Of a stretch of 64,000 bases of DNA, positions 53,834 to 64,000 are shown one piece after another. The position numbers were made by a program, and so were the translations under genes. Source of the stretch: Torymus aiolomorphi (taxonomy: Eukaryota > Arthropoda > Insecta > Hymenoptera > Torymidae); assembly GCA_036365515.1 (NCBI GenBank), contig CM070877.1:117215321-117279320 (forward strand). The letters run 5' to 3'. The first letter of the stretch is position 1. Every line of letters starts with the position of its first letter. The notes beneath the pieces were generated by a model. That model worked only from the letters and a program-made list of their open reading frames with translations, was not told the origin of the DNA and ran no database searches.

Positions 53834-54301
53834 TTTTCGAAGATTCACTTTTTTTTAAATTTTACTAACTATACAGTTTGACTATTCGACAATTCCAGGA
53901 TATTGAATTTCATCAACAGAATTTGAATAAGAGTATGGTTAACTCTGATAGTTTGTAACCTGCCTAAAACTATAGCCCATTGCTGCACGAGTTATGTAGG
54001 GTAGACCCATTACACCCAAACTACTTATTAGCGCAGCAATGAAGATTTATGTAAAATTGGCAATGAGGACTTACACTGTCAGAAAGCTTTTATATATATA
54101 TATATTTGAAAACGCAAAATGTAACACAATGTATCTATATATATGGAAGTTTTACAGTGTAGTCATTCTAAAACCATTATTTTGTTATAGTGTAAATCGA
54201 GAGAATACTTAATATGAATATTTGATTTTTAGTTTATAAAAGTAGATAAAGTAAAGAAGTCAGAATATTCTATGCGTCGTGGAAATTGTTATAGTCAACT
54301 T

Positions 54302-54350
54302 AAAACTAGGTAGCTGTGCCCCCCTGCACACCATGGCTACGTTTGCCATG
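54302..54350. repeat. Dispersed hairpin motif, copy C
   Basis: AAACTAGGTAGCTGTGCCCC then CCTGCACACCATGG and TTTGCCATGCCACC. The GCCCCCCTGC core and the CTAG next to it match copy A at 16113. Confidence 0.45.
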
Positions 54351-55713
54351 CCACCTCTCCCATTCTGTCTGTAAAAACTTCGTTTTTACATGTAAAGCAT
54401 GACCGCACCACTCAGCAGAACCTTATACTTCCACCATCGTGAAAAAGGTTATAGGTATGTCAAATACTAACGTATTATTGTATAATAATATTTTTCAACC
54501 TATATATGTACATATATTAGTACTTTTCGATACTAGTGCAATCAAAATACGAGGGTGACAATCACACTAGTGAAAGAATCATTTTTATCGCGTGTATTGA
54601 ACATTATTTATTTTTTTATACTTCGCGCATACAAAAATAATACATGTGGGATGTTTCACATGAAGTAAGCAGGTCAAAATTTTAAAATCGCTCAAAATTC
54701 GTTCATTTTTAGTTTTTGATGAAAAAAAATATTCCTAAAATTTTAGATTGATACTTATTTGCATAAATAAAAAAGCTATTCCACATTGAAAATTGAAATT
54801 TTTTGAAATTATTGGCAAATAGCAACTTGTGACATTTTTTCCTTCAAAATGTTGAAACTTTTTGTATAGAACATTGATTGGAAAAAAATTTTCAATTTTA
54901 GTGCAATTTAATGCAATTTACATGTCCGTAATTGGCTGGTTGGTTTTTATTATACCTTCATAAAAGAATATTGAGACTGCAGCTCAATATTTTTTGTTCG
55001 ACAAAATTTTTTTTAATTCTGCTTTTAAAACACTTTAAATGCTTTTTTGAACGATATTGGCCATGATAATTGAAAAAAGTTAAAATTTAATATTATTAAT
55101 TTAGAAACTTAATATTATTCATACATCTTATGTCATGGATCGAATCACTGAATTTTGTAAAATCATCAAATAGAACATTAAACATCTATTTGTAATAATA
55201 TTAGGCTTATACCATAAGTCTTATATAATTATGAATTATAAATTACAGTCATTTTTAATTTTCTGAATATTTGATAAAAATCACTTTCATACCTGCTTAA
55301 AATTAAATTTTTAATTAATCTATTATTATGCGTGCAAAAACTGAAGGTTATTACTATAAAGTTATCCAAAAGAAATTAGGTGGCAGGCAATTCTGGAATG
55401 TATATTCCAATATCAAGACAAATACTTCTCAATTATTTATAAATAAAATAAAATTTTCTTATTAGGACTGCGCATCATAAAATTTGTATTATATACATAC
55501 CAAGCTATTTGATCTTATAAATTATTAAAATCTATTAAACAGCTATTTTATTTCAAGCGTACTCTGAAAGCATGCTTCAAAATTTATAGCATGTGTAGCT
55601 TGTCAAAAATTGATTGTATAAAAAAATGATAAATAAGAAAAAATTTTGTTTTAATATCATCTACAACTTTTTTGTATAAAATCAATATGGACAAGTTATA
55701 GCTGGAAATCAAC

Positions 55714-56838
55714 TAAGGTAAAAGTACTCCTTAGGTGGTACCTCTTAGAAACACCAGCATTAATTGAATATTAAAAGAAATATATTACACTTTTCATAAA
55801 ATAGAAAAATGTTATTAGTTTCAATAGATATTTTTATTTGTGTTGCTAAAATTCTGAACAGTTCTGTTGCGTATAACTAATAGAAAAATATTATTTGATT
55901 AAGGTATCTGCATAGTAGTGTAAACATACTATGATTCAAGTCAAATTAGTGGATTGCTACTTCATGTTTAATTCGAGTTTTCTTTAAGATCTACTAGAAA
56001 TCCATCTATATGTAATAGTTTATACGAAAGTTGGCGTGCCATAGATTCTATTAATGTACTATTTTTTCGATTTTTAATGTTTTTTATTTAATTAAACCTC
56101 TGTTTCATACGAGGTACATCAATTTTTTTTCATGTCCCCTTTTGAAACGCTCTGGAGTACGTGTTTCAAGTGAGGGACATACTATGCCGTCTTAGAAACA
56201 CATGTTTACACTAGAATTACAGCTGCTAAAATACTTTTTATACTTTTGAATACGTAATGAATTGTCAAATTAAGGCCTCTATTGTATATTCTATATGATA
56301 ATTATGCCCAATGTTACCTTTTTAACGTCACAATAGAACTCATAAAATATAACCTATAAAGTGTTTTGAGGACCCTTTACTTTTGGAGAAATGTTTATAT
56401 TTTTCTCGCTTCGATGCATAACTACACTTTATAGGTTATGTTTTATCGTTGCATTAAAAAGTTAGTATAACGCAGCAAAGTATAATATACGTTAAATATT
56501 AAAATTTAATAATTATTTATGCATTTCAATATATTAAAAGTATTGTAAAACAGTTTTATAGCGTGTAAGTAAGTGTTTCTACGAGGGACATAGTGTTTCC
56601 AAGACGGACATCCTCTAAATCAGTGTTTCTAAATCGTACATATTAGTACCTTTGTTATTTTTAAATATTAATTTTATTTTATAATAAATAAGCTTGATTA
56701 AGCTCGATAATTCATCCTAAGCCCATTAGCCCATCGATTTGTATATTAATTTTATATATCTTCACCGTTAGTAATTTAATATTTCATAATATTCAAACAC
56801 CTTTCGAAAAAGCGTTTCTAAGTGGTACTTTTACCTTA
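55714..56838. mobile_element. TIR element, TAAGGTAAA family, copy 2, in the NCOA5 intron
   Basis: Left end TAAGGTAAAAGTAC...CTTAGAAACACC and right end AAGTGGTACTTTTACCTTA are inverted. TGTTTCTAAGACGGACAT-like phrases recur in both directions inside (56140-56200 and 56570-56645). The end is shared with 21915-22433. There is no transposase frame. Confidence 0.72.
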
Positions 56839-57562
56839 TATCGCAGGTAATTGAACAAACTGAACCTACTGAAAAAACTCACGTTTGATCTCACCTGAGT
56901 TCTCACGTTCAAATTTCACCTGATTTCAAAACCAGAAAAATGCTACAATTTAGTTTAAAAATTGTATGTTTTATCTTAAATTGTTAAGATCATATTTCTT
57001 TTATAATTCCTTTCAAAATAGATATAAAATGTATTCTATATACACTTTTTAACAAAAAAAAATTTATTTCATCACAAATTTTTTCTAAGTTATCGAACAA
57101 GATTTCACGTAAGAGCTCACATGGCATCTTTTATAAAAATTAAAAAAAAATTTTCGTAAAAAAATTTTTGTGAAAAAATTAACTTAAAATGCATTTTTTT
57201 CTGCATTTTAGAAGGAATAATAAAGGTCTGTCATTAATTACACGCATAAATCTCGGCATCCACCTTAAATGGACTCAATTTTGGTAGAAAATCATAATTA
57301 TACAATAATATGTTAGTATTTGAAGTGAAACAGTTTTTGTGGTAGCGAAACTGTAAGGCTCTTCCGAGCAACGCTCGTGCCTAAAAAATAGTTAATCTTT
57401 GAAATGTCACCCCGTCCCCGCGTGTACGTATGTATAACATTCAATGATACTACCTCAAAATATTAATATTAAGCTTCGAAAATCTTCTTTTATTAATATA
57501 TTCAAAGAACTCTTTTAAAACAATAAAAGGAAATGTTATGTAAAATCTATTATATTTTATAG

Positions 57563-57970
57563 AACACAGAAATATGCCAGTGGATGATGCAATAAATTTA
57601 GTTATGAGAGACTTTAATAATTACAAATCTGGTGGTCGATCAGTACCAACTAATGCTGTAGCAGCTCATGACCGTCATCCAGATGCTATTCAAGTTCTTT
57701 TAAACATGCTGTCAGACAACCTCCAGTTGACAGTGCTACAATACGAAAGGGTCATAAAGTACTTGGAAATGAGGCGGGAAGAGCAGGTACAATTTGAGCT
57801 AGGTGAAGATGCCAAAAATTTAGGCCCATCAAGTTTGGTTAGTGATCCTAAGCAAGCGGAATTACAGTCAAGGATACTCAATATTTTGAATAGCAATAAA
57901 AATACTTCATCTACCACATCTACAACGACTGTAATAACAGCGGCACCAAGCCCTGTGCCACCACCAGCAG
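57563..57970 (+). CDS. NCOA5: NCOA5 homologue, C-terminal exon (last seen)
   Basis: After TTATAG at 57562 the exon encodes EHRNMPVDDAINLVMRDFNN, HPDAIQVLLNMLSDNLQLTV, QYERVIKYLEMRREEQVQFE, then DPKQAELQSRILNIL and a Thr/Pro linker ending PSPVPPPA. The pattern fits the conserved segment after the anticodon-binding-like domain of NCOA5. LLNML is close to an LxxLL receptor box but does not match it strictly. The donor GCAG/GTAAAA at 57971 is phase 1. The remaining C terminus was not found before 64000, so the gene probably continues beyond the window. The open frame running on to 58149 is intron read-through. Residues about 533-669. Confidence 0.9.
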
Positions 57971-59453
57971 GTAAAACTACTGTAATCGTAGTTAACCATT
58001 ACAAATTTATTTTAGATTTCCATCGTATTAATAACATCACTAGATTGTATGTTAAATTTTATTTTATCCAAATAATAATAAAACAATGCATTATATTTGC
58101 ATTATTGCAGATGATTTATTCCGCGTTTTCTCGCATTTTAGGTTTTTAGAAAAATTGAACGCCATTAGCATTCTAAAATTGTTTTTTTGTACATGCTGTG
58201 TTTTTATTGGACGTTTTTACTCTTTTGCCAATCGAATTTTGGCTCCGCAAAAGTGTCCGTTTTTTTGCATTAAGTGCAGTTTAAAATTTCTGTATAACAG
58301 AAGATTGCGACTATGCAAAATTTGGAATCAACTATCTCGTTATGTGCTTATTTTTCTTATTTTTTTTTACCACTTAAAAGTGGTTTGCCTTAGTTGAAAA
58401 AAATCTCTTTATTTATTATGCGTCGTGAATATTTATTTGTGTTTATGTTTATTTTGAAATCTTAAACAATTACGTTTTATAATCTAGGAGATAGTGAATG
58501 TTTCATTGTCGACTTAAGTGTTAATGACTTGCTGATTTTCCAATGATTTTGATCTTACTATAATCATGAAATAACAAGTCAGTAGAAAACACTATAACTA
58601 TCTTAACCTATATAAAAATTTGTATAGTGTTAATAACATATTCATTAAGGAAAACGCAGTCTTATCAGTTTTTATTCAAGCTGGTAGATCGAATAAAGGC
58701 ATACGATGAACCCGTAATTCATATTTCTGCTATACAATGTTTGAATAATTAAGCAGTAGATTTGACAATATTTCTCGAGATATAAATTAAAGAAAATATA
58801 TTTTAAATTTCATAACCTTGTCTTTAAGTAACGACTAAAATTTTTCGTACCTAAAAATATCAATAGATGTCAACAGTTTTGAATGTTTTGTTTAAAAATT
58901 ATAAAATATAAAGGGCAATGAAAAATTAAAGAAGTGTTTAAAACAAGGAAAAAAAGCAGACTTAAATTTCCAAAATTTTCTAAACCATTTTAATATTTGA
59001 AAACATTAAAAAAACTATAAAAAATGAGCTATTGCACATGAAAATCAATAGAACCAAACGTAAGGTGTAGAAAATAAACAAAATCGTATAACCCTGAATA
59101 TCTTCGAAATTTATATTAGTAATGTAAAAAATCTACTTGCATAATTTGTAAGAGTTTAATTTTTCACTTTTGCTATCATTCAACACAAACACATATTTAA
59201 TTTCTACCTAAAAAATTTGTTATTATTAACAAATGTGGATAGACAAACTCTCCAAAGTTTAATTGATTAAAGTACTTTCTAACTTTAAGGAGGGTCTTTC
59301 GCAAAATCAAAACTAATATTTTTGAACAAAATTGGTATACGTGCTAAATAATGATTATTACAATCTCTGTGCGAAATTTCAAGGTAGCTTGACGAAGAAA
59401 TAAATGAGTACGACATTAATAAAAATCGAGTTTTGAGGTTACATTACTATAAA
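57971..59453 (+). other. Probable NCOA5 intron, AT-rich
   Basis: No downstream NCOA5 exon was recognised. An acceptor-like TTGCAG at 58110 opens a frame to 58397, but its Phe/Cys/Ile-rich product does not look like NCOA5. The rest is AT-rich without clear repeats. Confidence 0.5.
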
Positions 59454-59504
59454 GCTGCTGTTAATAAATGTTTGGTTTATTGAGACAGAAATAACTAGTA
59501 TTAA

Positions 59505-59632
59505 CAGTTATTAACAGTTATTTACAGTTATTTACAGTTATTTACAGTTATTTATAGTTTTTTTTACAGTTATTTACAGTTATTTACAGTTATTTATAGT
59601 TTTTTTTACAGTTATTTACAGTTATTTACAAT
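59505..59632 (+). repeat. (ACAGTTATTT)n minisatellite
   Basis: About twelve 10-bp units with ATAGTTTTTTTT variants. It is the opposite strand sense of the array at 62438-62660. Confidence 0.88.
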
Positions 59633-60456
59633 TTCATCCCAGACGGACATAAAACTTAGCAAATAATTATTAATAAGAATATATAATCTTTTATAATTTT
59701 TAAAAGCAGTTTATAACTCTTAATAACTGTTTATAAAGATAGGATTTGAGACTATAGTAACAGTTTGTAAAAGTTATCAACAGTTTTTTTTCTGTTATGA
59801 ACAGCTAAAAAAAGTTTATAACAATAATAAACTTTTATTTATTTTTTTGGGCCGTAGCCCATAATCATAAAATCCATCTATAAAAAGTTATTATCTGTTA
59901 TAAACTTTTTTCATTTAATAATAATAGTTATTAATAGTTTCAAAAAGTTTATTAATTATTCACTTTTTGTAAGAAAGAAATTTTATTAATATGGATATTC
60001 CAAAATACAAATAATTATAAATTTCAATTAGTACAAATTAGTAAACATTCGTAAAAGTTATTATCAGTTACTAACTTTTTTTACTGATCAAAGATTCAAA
60101 CTTTTACGACGATCCAAAAAACTTATAAAAGTAAATAACTATAACTATTTATAACAGTTTTAAACTTTTATAAAAGTCTCAAATCTTGACTTTATAATCT
60201 GTTAATATCAGTTATGAACTTTTTTGAACTTTTATTATAGAAGATCATTTCCGCCTGGGGTAAAACAGAAACTGCAGAAATGGAGTTATTGACAAAAGTT
60301 ATTAACAATTATTCACAGTTTTTAGTTACTCACAGTTATTGCTTCCTCCTAGAGGAAGCTTTGTGATAGTAATTTTTTGAGTTGTTGTAAAAAGATGTTA
60401 TAATTGTTTTTCGAGGTGTTAGGAATCAAAATACATGATTTTTTAAAAATGTCTGG

Positions 60457-60590
<134 letters not shown>

Positions 60591-60879
60591 ACCTGAATCT
60601 CAGCTTCTACTCGATCGATTTTAACCGGACAGGTCTCATTTTTTTTGTTTTTTTTTTGTGTGATGACGGTTCAAAGATTCGTTTTTTGATTTGCCAATGC
60701 GTTTTTCTTTTATTTCGAATTTTCGATTTTCTCCAAATTGATTTTTGCTTTTTTTTTTAATGATAAGATCAAGATATTTAAATCGAATGGATAACATTCG
60801 AAAGAGCATTAAAATACCTATATTTTCTAAAAAAAATTTCTCTAGCTATCATAGTTCATTTGTTATTAACAAATACGTG

Positions 60880-61855
60880 TTTTTTTTTAAAGCTTATAAC
60901 TCCTAAACTAAACGGTCAATTTTTTTGAAAAAAATCATGATAATGCAGAATATAAATGGCTATAATCTGTAAAAATTTGAATCCATTTTGTCGACTAGTT
61001 TTTGAGACAAAAATTTAAATATGAAAAAAATGAGTTTTGTATGTCCAACGTTTACGGGAGTAAAATTGACTTAATCGCTTCGAAATTCCTTATAGAGGTA
61101 GAGTTTAGATATCTCTCGGTCGAGTTCTTTGGACAAAATGATTAGTCAATAAATTTCAGAAATATTTGAGGTTAAAATTTGTTTAACCTTTTTTTCAAAT
61201 CGTAATTTCTCGAGAATAGCTCCATGTATCAGCTCCAAAATTGTAGAAAATTTTGTATGTGATATAGATATGTCTGCAAATTTTCATCAAGATCGTACGA
61301 TTACTTTTTGAGATATTTGATTTTGAAAATTTTCGTATTTTACAAAGTTATTTTCTTTGTCACATGATAACTAGAGGAAACAAAAATTGGTTTAATCATG
61401 TTGAAATTTTGTGTAGATGTAGCGTTTATATATTATCGTATAAGTCCTTTAGGTAAAAGAATTGTCTCATGATTTTTAGAGATATTTAAGGTTAAAATTT
61501 TTGTTCGGTTTTTTCAAAATCGTAATTTCTCAATGACGACTTCATGTATCAGCTTGAAATTTATAGACTATTTTGTATGCGATATAGGCAATACGTGTGT
61601 AAAATTTCATCCAGGTTATATGATTATTTTTTAAGATGTTTAATATTTAAAATTTTAGTATTTTTGAAAATGACTTTCTTTGTTGTCGCACAATATAACT
61701 ACATTAAAATTGTTTTAATTTCTTTGAAATTTGGTGGAGATGTAGACTTCGTATATTATTTATTAGAAGAGTTCTTAGGGTAAAAGAATTCGTTTATGAA
61801 TTTCAAAGATATTTGAGGTTAAAACTATTTTAGCCCTCTTTTAAAATCGTAATTA
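60880..61855 (+). repeat. Three diverged tandem copies of an approximately 320-bp unit
   Basis: Markers recur in order: CGTAATTTCTC at 61201 and 61525, CGTAATTATTC at 61849, and GATATTTGAGGTTAAAA-like strings at about 61161, 61480 and 61810. The first copy, from about 60880, is the most diverged. Spacing is about 323 bp. Confidence 0.8.
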
Positions 61856-62437
61856 TTCGGAAACGCATTTATGTATACTATAAAATGGAAATGACATGCG
61901 CTATGCGCTATGCGCGCGTGTTGTGTACCTGCTTTTGTTTTGTAATAGCCATTTATTATTTTTAAGGTTAGAACCTTTCTCTTACATCGGAAATTCCAGA
62001 AAGAGCACACAAATACGGACAGGCATACTAATAGAAACAAGTATCCTATGTGTGAAATTTCATAAAGAAGATATAATTTGAAGTAAAGGTTATTTAGGAA
62101 TTTTAAAAGGTTTTGACGATAATATTACAATCAATTGTTTTTTATTTATTTTTCACACGCAATTTAAAAAAAAATCATACCTATTATTTTATTCATATTT
62201 TATAAATAATTTAAAAATTAATACTTTTTAATCTTCATAAATGAATTTAATTATAATTATGTCATAAATTGTTGCAAAAATTATAAACATTGTTATTAAA
62301 AATTAATTAAAGGAATAAGCAAATTAAGTTTGAGGAAGCCACGTGCCAATGAATTGGCAGCGGTTTTTACAGATATTTACAGTTATAAACATTTAATTTT
62401 GTTCGCGACAATAACAACTATATTTTCTTCTAATAAA

Positions 62438-62660
62438 ACTGTAAATAACTGTAAATAACTGTAAATAACTGTAAATAACTGTAAATAACTGTAAATAACT
62501 GTAAATAACTGTAAATAACTGTAAATAACTGTAAATAACTGTAAATAACTGTAAATAACTGTAAATAACTGTAAATAACTGTAAATAACTGTAAATAACT
62601 GTAAGTAACTGTAAAAAACTGTGAATAACTATAAATAACCGTTAATAACTGTTAATAACT
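62438..62660 (+). repeat. (CTGTAAATAA)n minisatellite, about 20 copies
   Basis: The 10-bp unit is exact for about 17 copies, then varies (CTGTAAGTAA, CTGTGAATAA, CCGTTAATAA). Confidence 0.95.
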
Positions 62661-62768
62661 TTTATTAATACCTTCATTTCTACAGATACTACTTTATAAA
62701 ACTGTAAATACCTGTTAATAACTGTAGATAATAGTTATTACTCTCAAAACAAACATTTATTAACAGCT

Positions 62769-63702
62769 ATTTACAGTTATTTACAGTTTTTTGTAGTTTT
62801 TTACAGTTTTTTTGTAGTTTTTTGTAGTTTTCTTTTTGCAGTTATTTATAGTTTTTTACAGTTATTAACATTTTTTATTTCCGCTAGGGTGTATGGGATA
62901 ACGTGATTTTAGTTTGCTTAATTTCTATACTTCCAACCTATTATAGCCATTAAGAAAATGAAATGTATATTCTAGAAACTATAAGAAAAGAGAATCAATG
63001 AAAAAATATATGGGTCGATGAAGGTTTAGCAAAATTATTTCATATTAATCTCGAAAATTTGAGCAAAGTGCGTGACATATAGCTTTCTAAATTGCTTAAA
63101 ATTCATTGTGTAAGCAAATTCTCTATATTTTTTACCTATAAATCAAGTAAGTTCATCTTTAATTTAAACTTTAGATTAGTTTGCAAGCAATAATATTAAT
63201 ATTTGGGGCCAAAAATATTGGGGATCCAAGGAAGCACCCATTAAATACGCCCTTTAGCGAAAGATCCTTTTTAATAGCTGATAGAAAATTTTGCCATGAT
63301 GTGCTAAATATTTTTTAAATCATACAAGTTGAAAAAAAATTTTAAAGTTTTTGTTCGTAACAAATAACGAAACAACTGCCAATTCATTGGCATTTAGCCT
63401 CCTCAAAATTAATTAATTGTTCCATTACATTAATTATTAATGCCAAAAAGTTATGGGTAAGAAAATTATCAAAATTTTATATTACACTCTCATGTATTGA
63501 ATGAAATATAGAAAACTATCAAAGTTTTCTATCAAAATAGATAGACTTGAAAGTATCGGCTATTTATAAGTATATGTAGCATTTATTTGACTAATTATTA
63601 AAATTAAATGTTACATGCGACTCAACCAATTTTAAAAATTCGTTACAATACCTTTTGTCATTCAATAGATGTACCCTATTTTTAAAAAATTAAGTTTTTA
63701 TG
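62769..63702. other. AT-rich right flank
   Basis: TTTTACAGTTTTTTGTAG-like repeats to about 62880, then AT-rich DNA. The phrase CCAATGAATTGGCAGC-like occurs at 62346 and AACTGCCAATTCATTGGC at 63374, an inverted pair about 1 kb apart. No gene was recognised. Confidence 0.5.
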
Positions 63703-63760
63703 TATACTGAGGGGCTACGCCCCCCTGCGCGCTACGTGCGCCAGCCCCTCCAACGTTTGT
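63703..63760. repeat. Dispersed hairpin motif, copy D
   Basis: ACTGAGGGGCTACGCCCCCC then TGCGCGCTACGTGCGCCAGC, after TTTTATGTATA. Same architecture and orientation as copy A at 16113. Confidence 0.6.
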
Positions 63761-64000
63761 TCTTTTTGTTCTGTTATCAATATATATTATAAAATGTTTT
63801 CGCCGCTGTTCCTGTTCAATCTAAGAAGTCCCTAATAAAAGTTCAAGTAATTAAGAAAATGAAACAATTTTAACCCTCAAGGTCCCTCCTTAATTTACTT
63901 GTCAATAAAAATTCATTTGTCAATACAAGTTTTTGAGTTGATCTAGTTTGGATGGTTTGGATTGAATTGAGTTAGGTTGGGTTGGGGCAGTTTAAGGAGG
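63761..64000. other. Right edge, no gene seen
   Basis: AT-rich, ending in a GGTTTGGATTGAATTGAG-like imperfect repeat near 63950-63990. Confidence 0.45.

Larger units (their letters stand above)
53742..57562 (+). other. NCOA5 intron, 3.8 kb
   Basis: GT at 53742 and TATAG at 57562 join exons of matching phase. It contains a (TG)n-G16 simple repeat (53780-53833), a hairpin-motif copy at about 54302, the TIR element 55714-56838 and otherwise AT-rich DNA. The intervening open frames are not exons. Confidence 0.85.

Noticed and set aside
51607..57970. Assigning the gene as a generic Gly-rich RNA-binding protein
   Set aside because: The anticodon-binding-like domain and following helical segment after the RRM and Gly-rich part are specific to the NCOA5 family.
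58086..58397. Further NCOA5 exon after the acceptor-like TTGCAG at 58110
   Set aside because: Phase is compatible, but the product (hydrophobic, Phe/Cys/Ile-rich) does not resemble the NCOA5 C terminus.

Overview
The window is AT-rich animal nuclear DNA, almost certainly from an insect. The evidence is spliceosomal introns with GT/AG borders, two conserved animal genes in exon fragments, a Copia element primed by the initiator-Met tRNA fragment, LINE and PIF/Harbinger remnants, and many microsatellites. I could not fix the order from sequence alone. Hymenoptera is a guess only.

Host genes are few. At the left edge are the last three coding exons (+ strand) of nicotinate phosphoribosyltransferase (NAPRT): 1268-1588, 4540-4668 and 4735-4812. 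From about 50.9 kb to the right edge lies the first part of an NCOA5 (nuclear receptor coactivator 5) homologue, + strand. It has a probable non-coding first exon ending at 51133 and five coding exons up to 57970: RRM, long Gly-rich region, anticodon-binding-like domain and a C-terminal segment. Its 3' end is outside the window.

The 46 kb between the two genes is almost entirely transposable elements, mostly non-autonomous palindromic (foldback) DNA elements nested inside one another. From left to right: a foldback family with TGCTAG-containing arms (4.3 and 17.4 kb); a three-level nest at 8.19-11.47 kb whose TSDs (8 bp TTTTTACT, 3 bp TAT) can be read directly; foldbacks with CGGCATA repeats at 11.8-12.2 kb; a 1.5 kb TIR element at 13.57-15.10 kb; two palindromic hAT-type elements built from a 93-bp tandem repeat (19.86-21.67 and 35.03-36.51 kb, the second with TSD TTTTTGAA); a 1.4 kb palindrome split by a very young Copia element (24832-29790, one LTR difference, one in-frame stop); and a chain of five palindromic elements, 30604-34179, separated from each other only by TAA or TTA triplets.

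A degenerate LINE with gag zinc knuckles, APE endonuclease, RT and RNase H runs from about 39.65 to 48.6 kb. It is broken by a TA-flanked 2.67 kb element that carries a 15-bp telomere-like minisatellite, by an 0.8 kb palindrome, and by a fragment of the 13.6-15.1 kb element family. A PIF/Harbinger transposase remnant follows at 49.1-49.5 kb. The NCOA5 introns also carry TIR elements, about 320-bp tandem repeats and 10-bp minisatellites in inverted orientation.

There is no sign of bacterial sequence, CRISPR or an operon. The unusual content is the density and nesting of palindromic elements, especially the TWA-separated chain.
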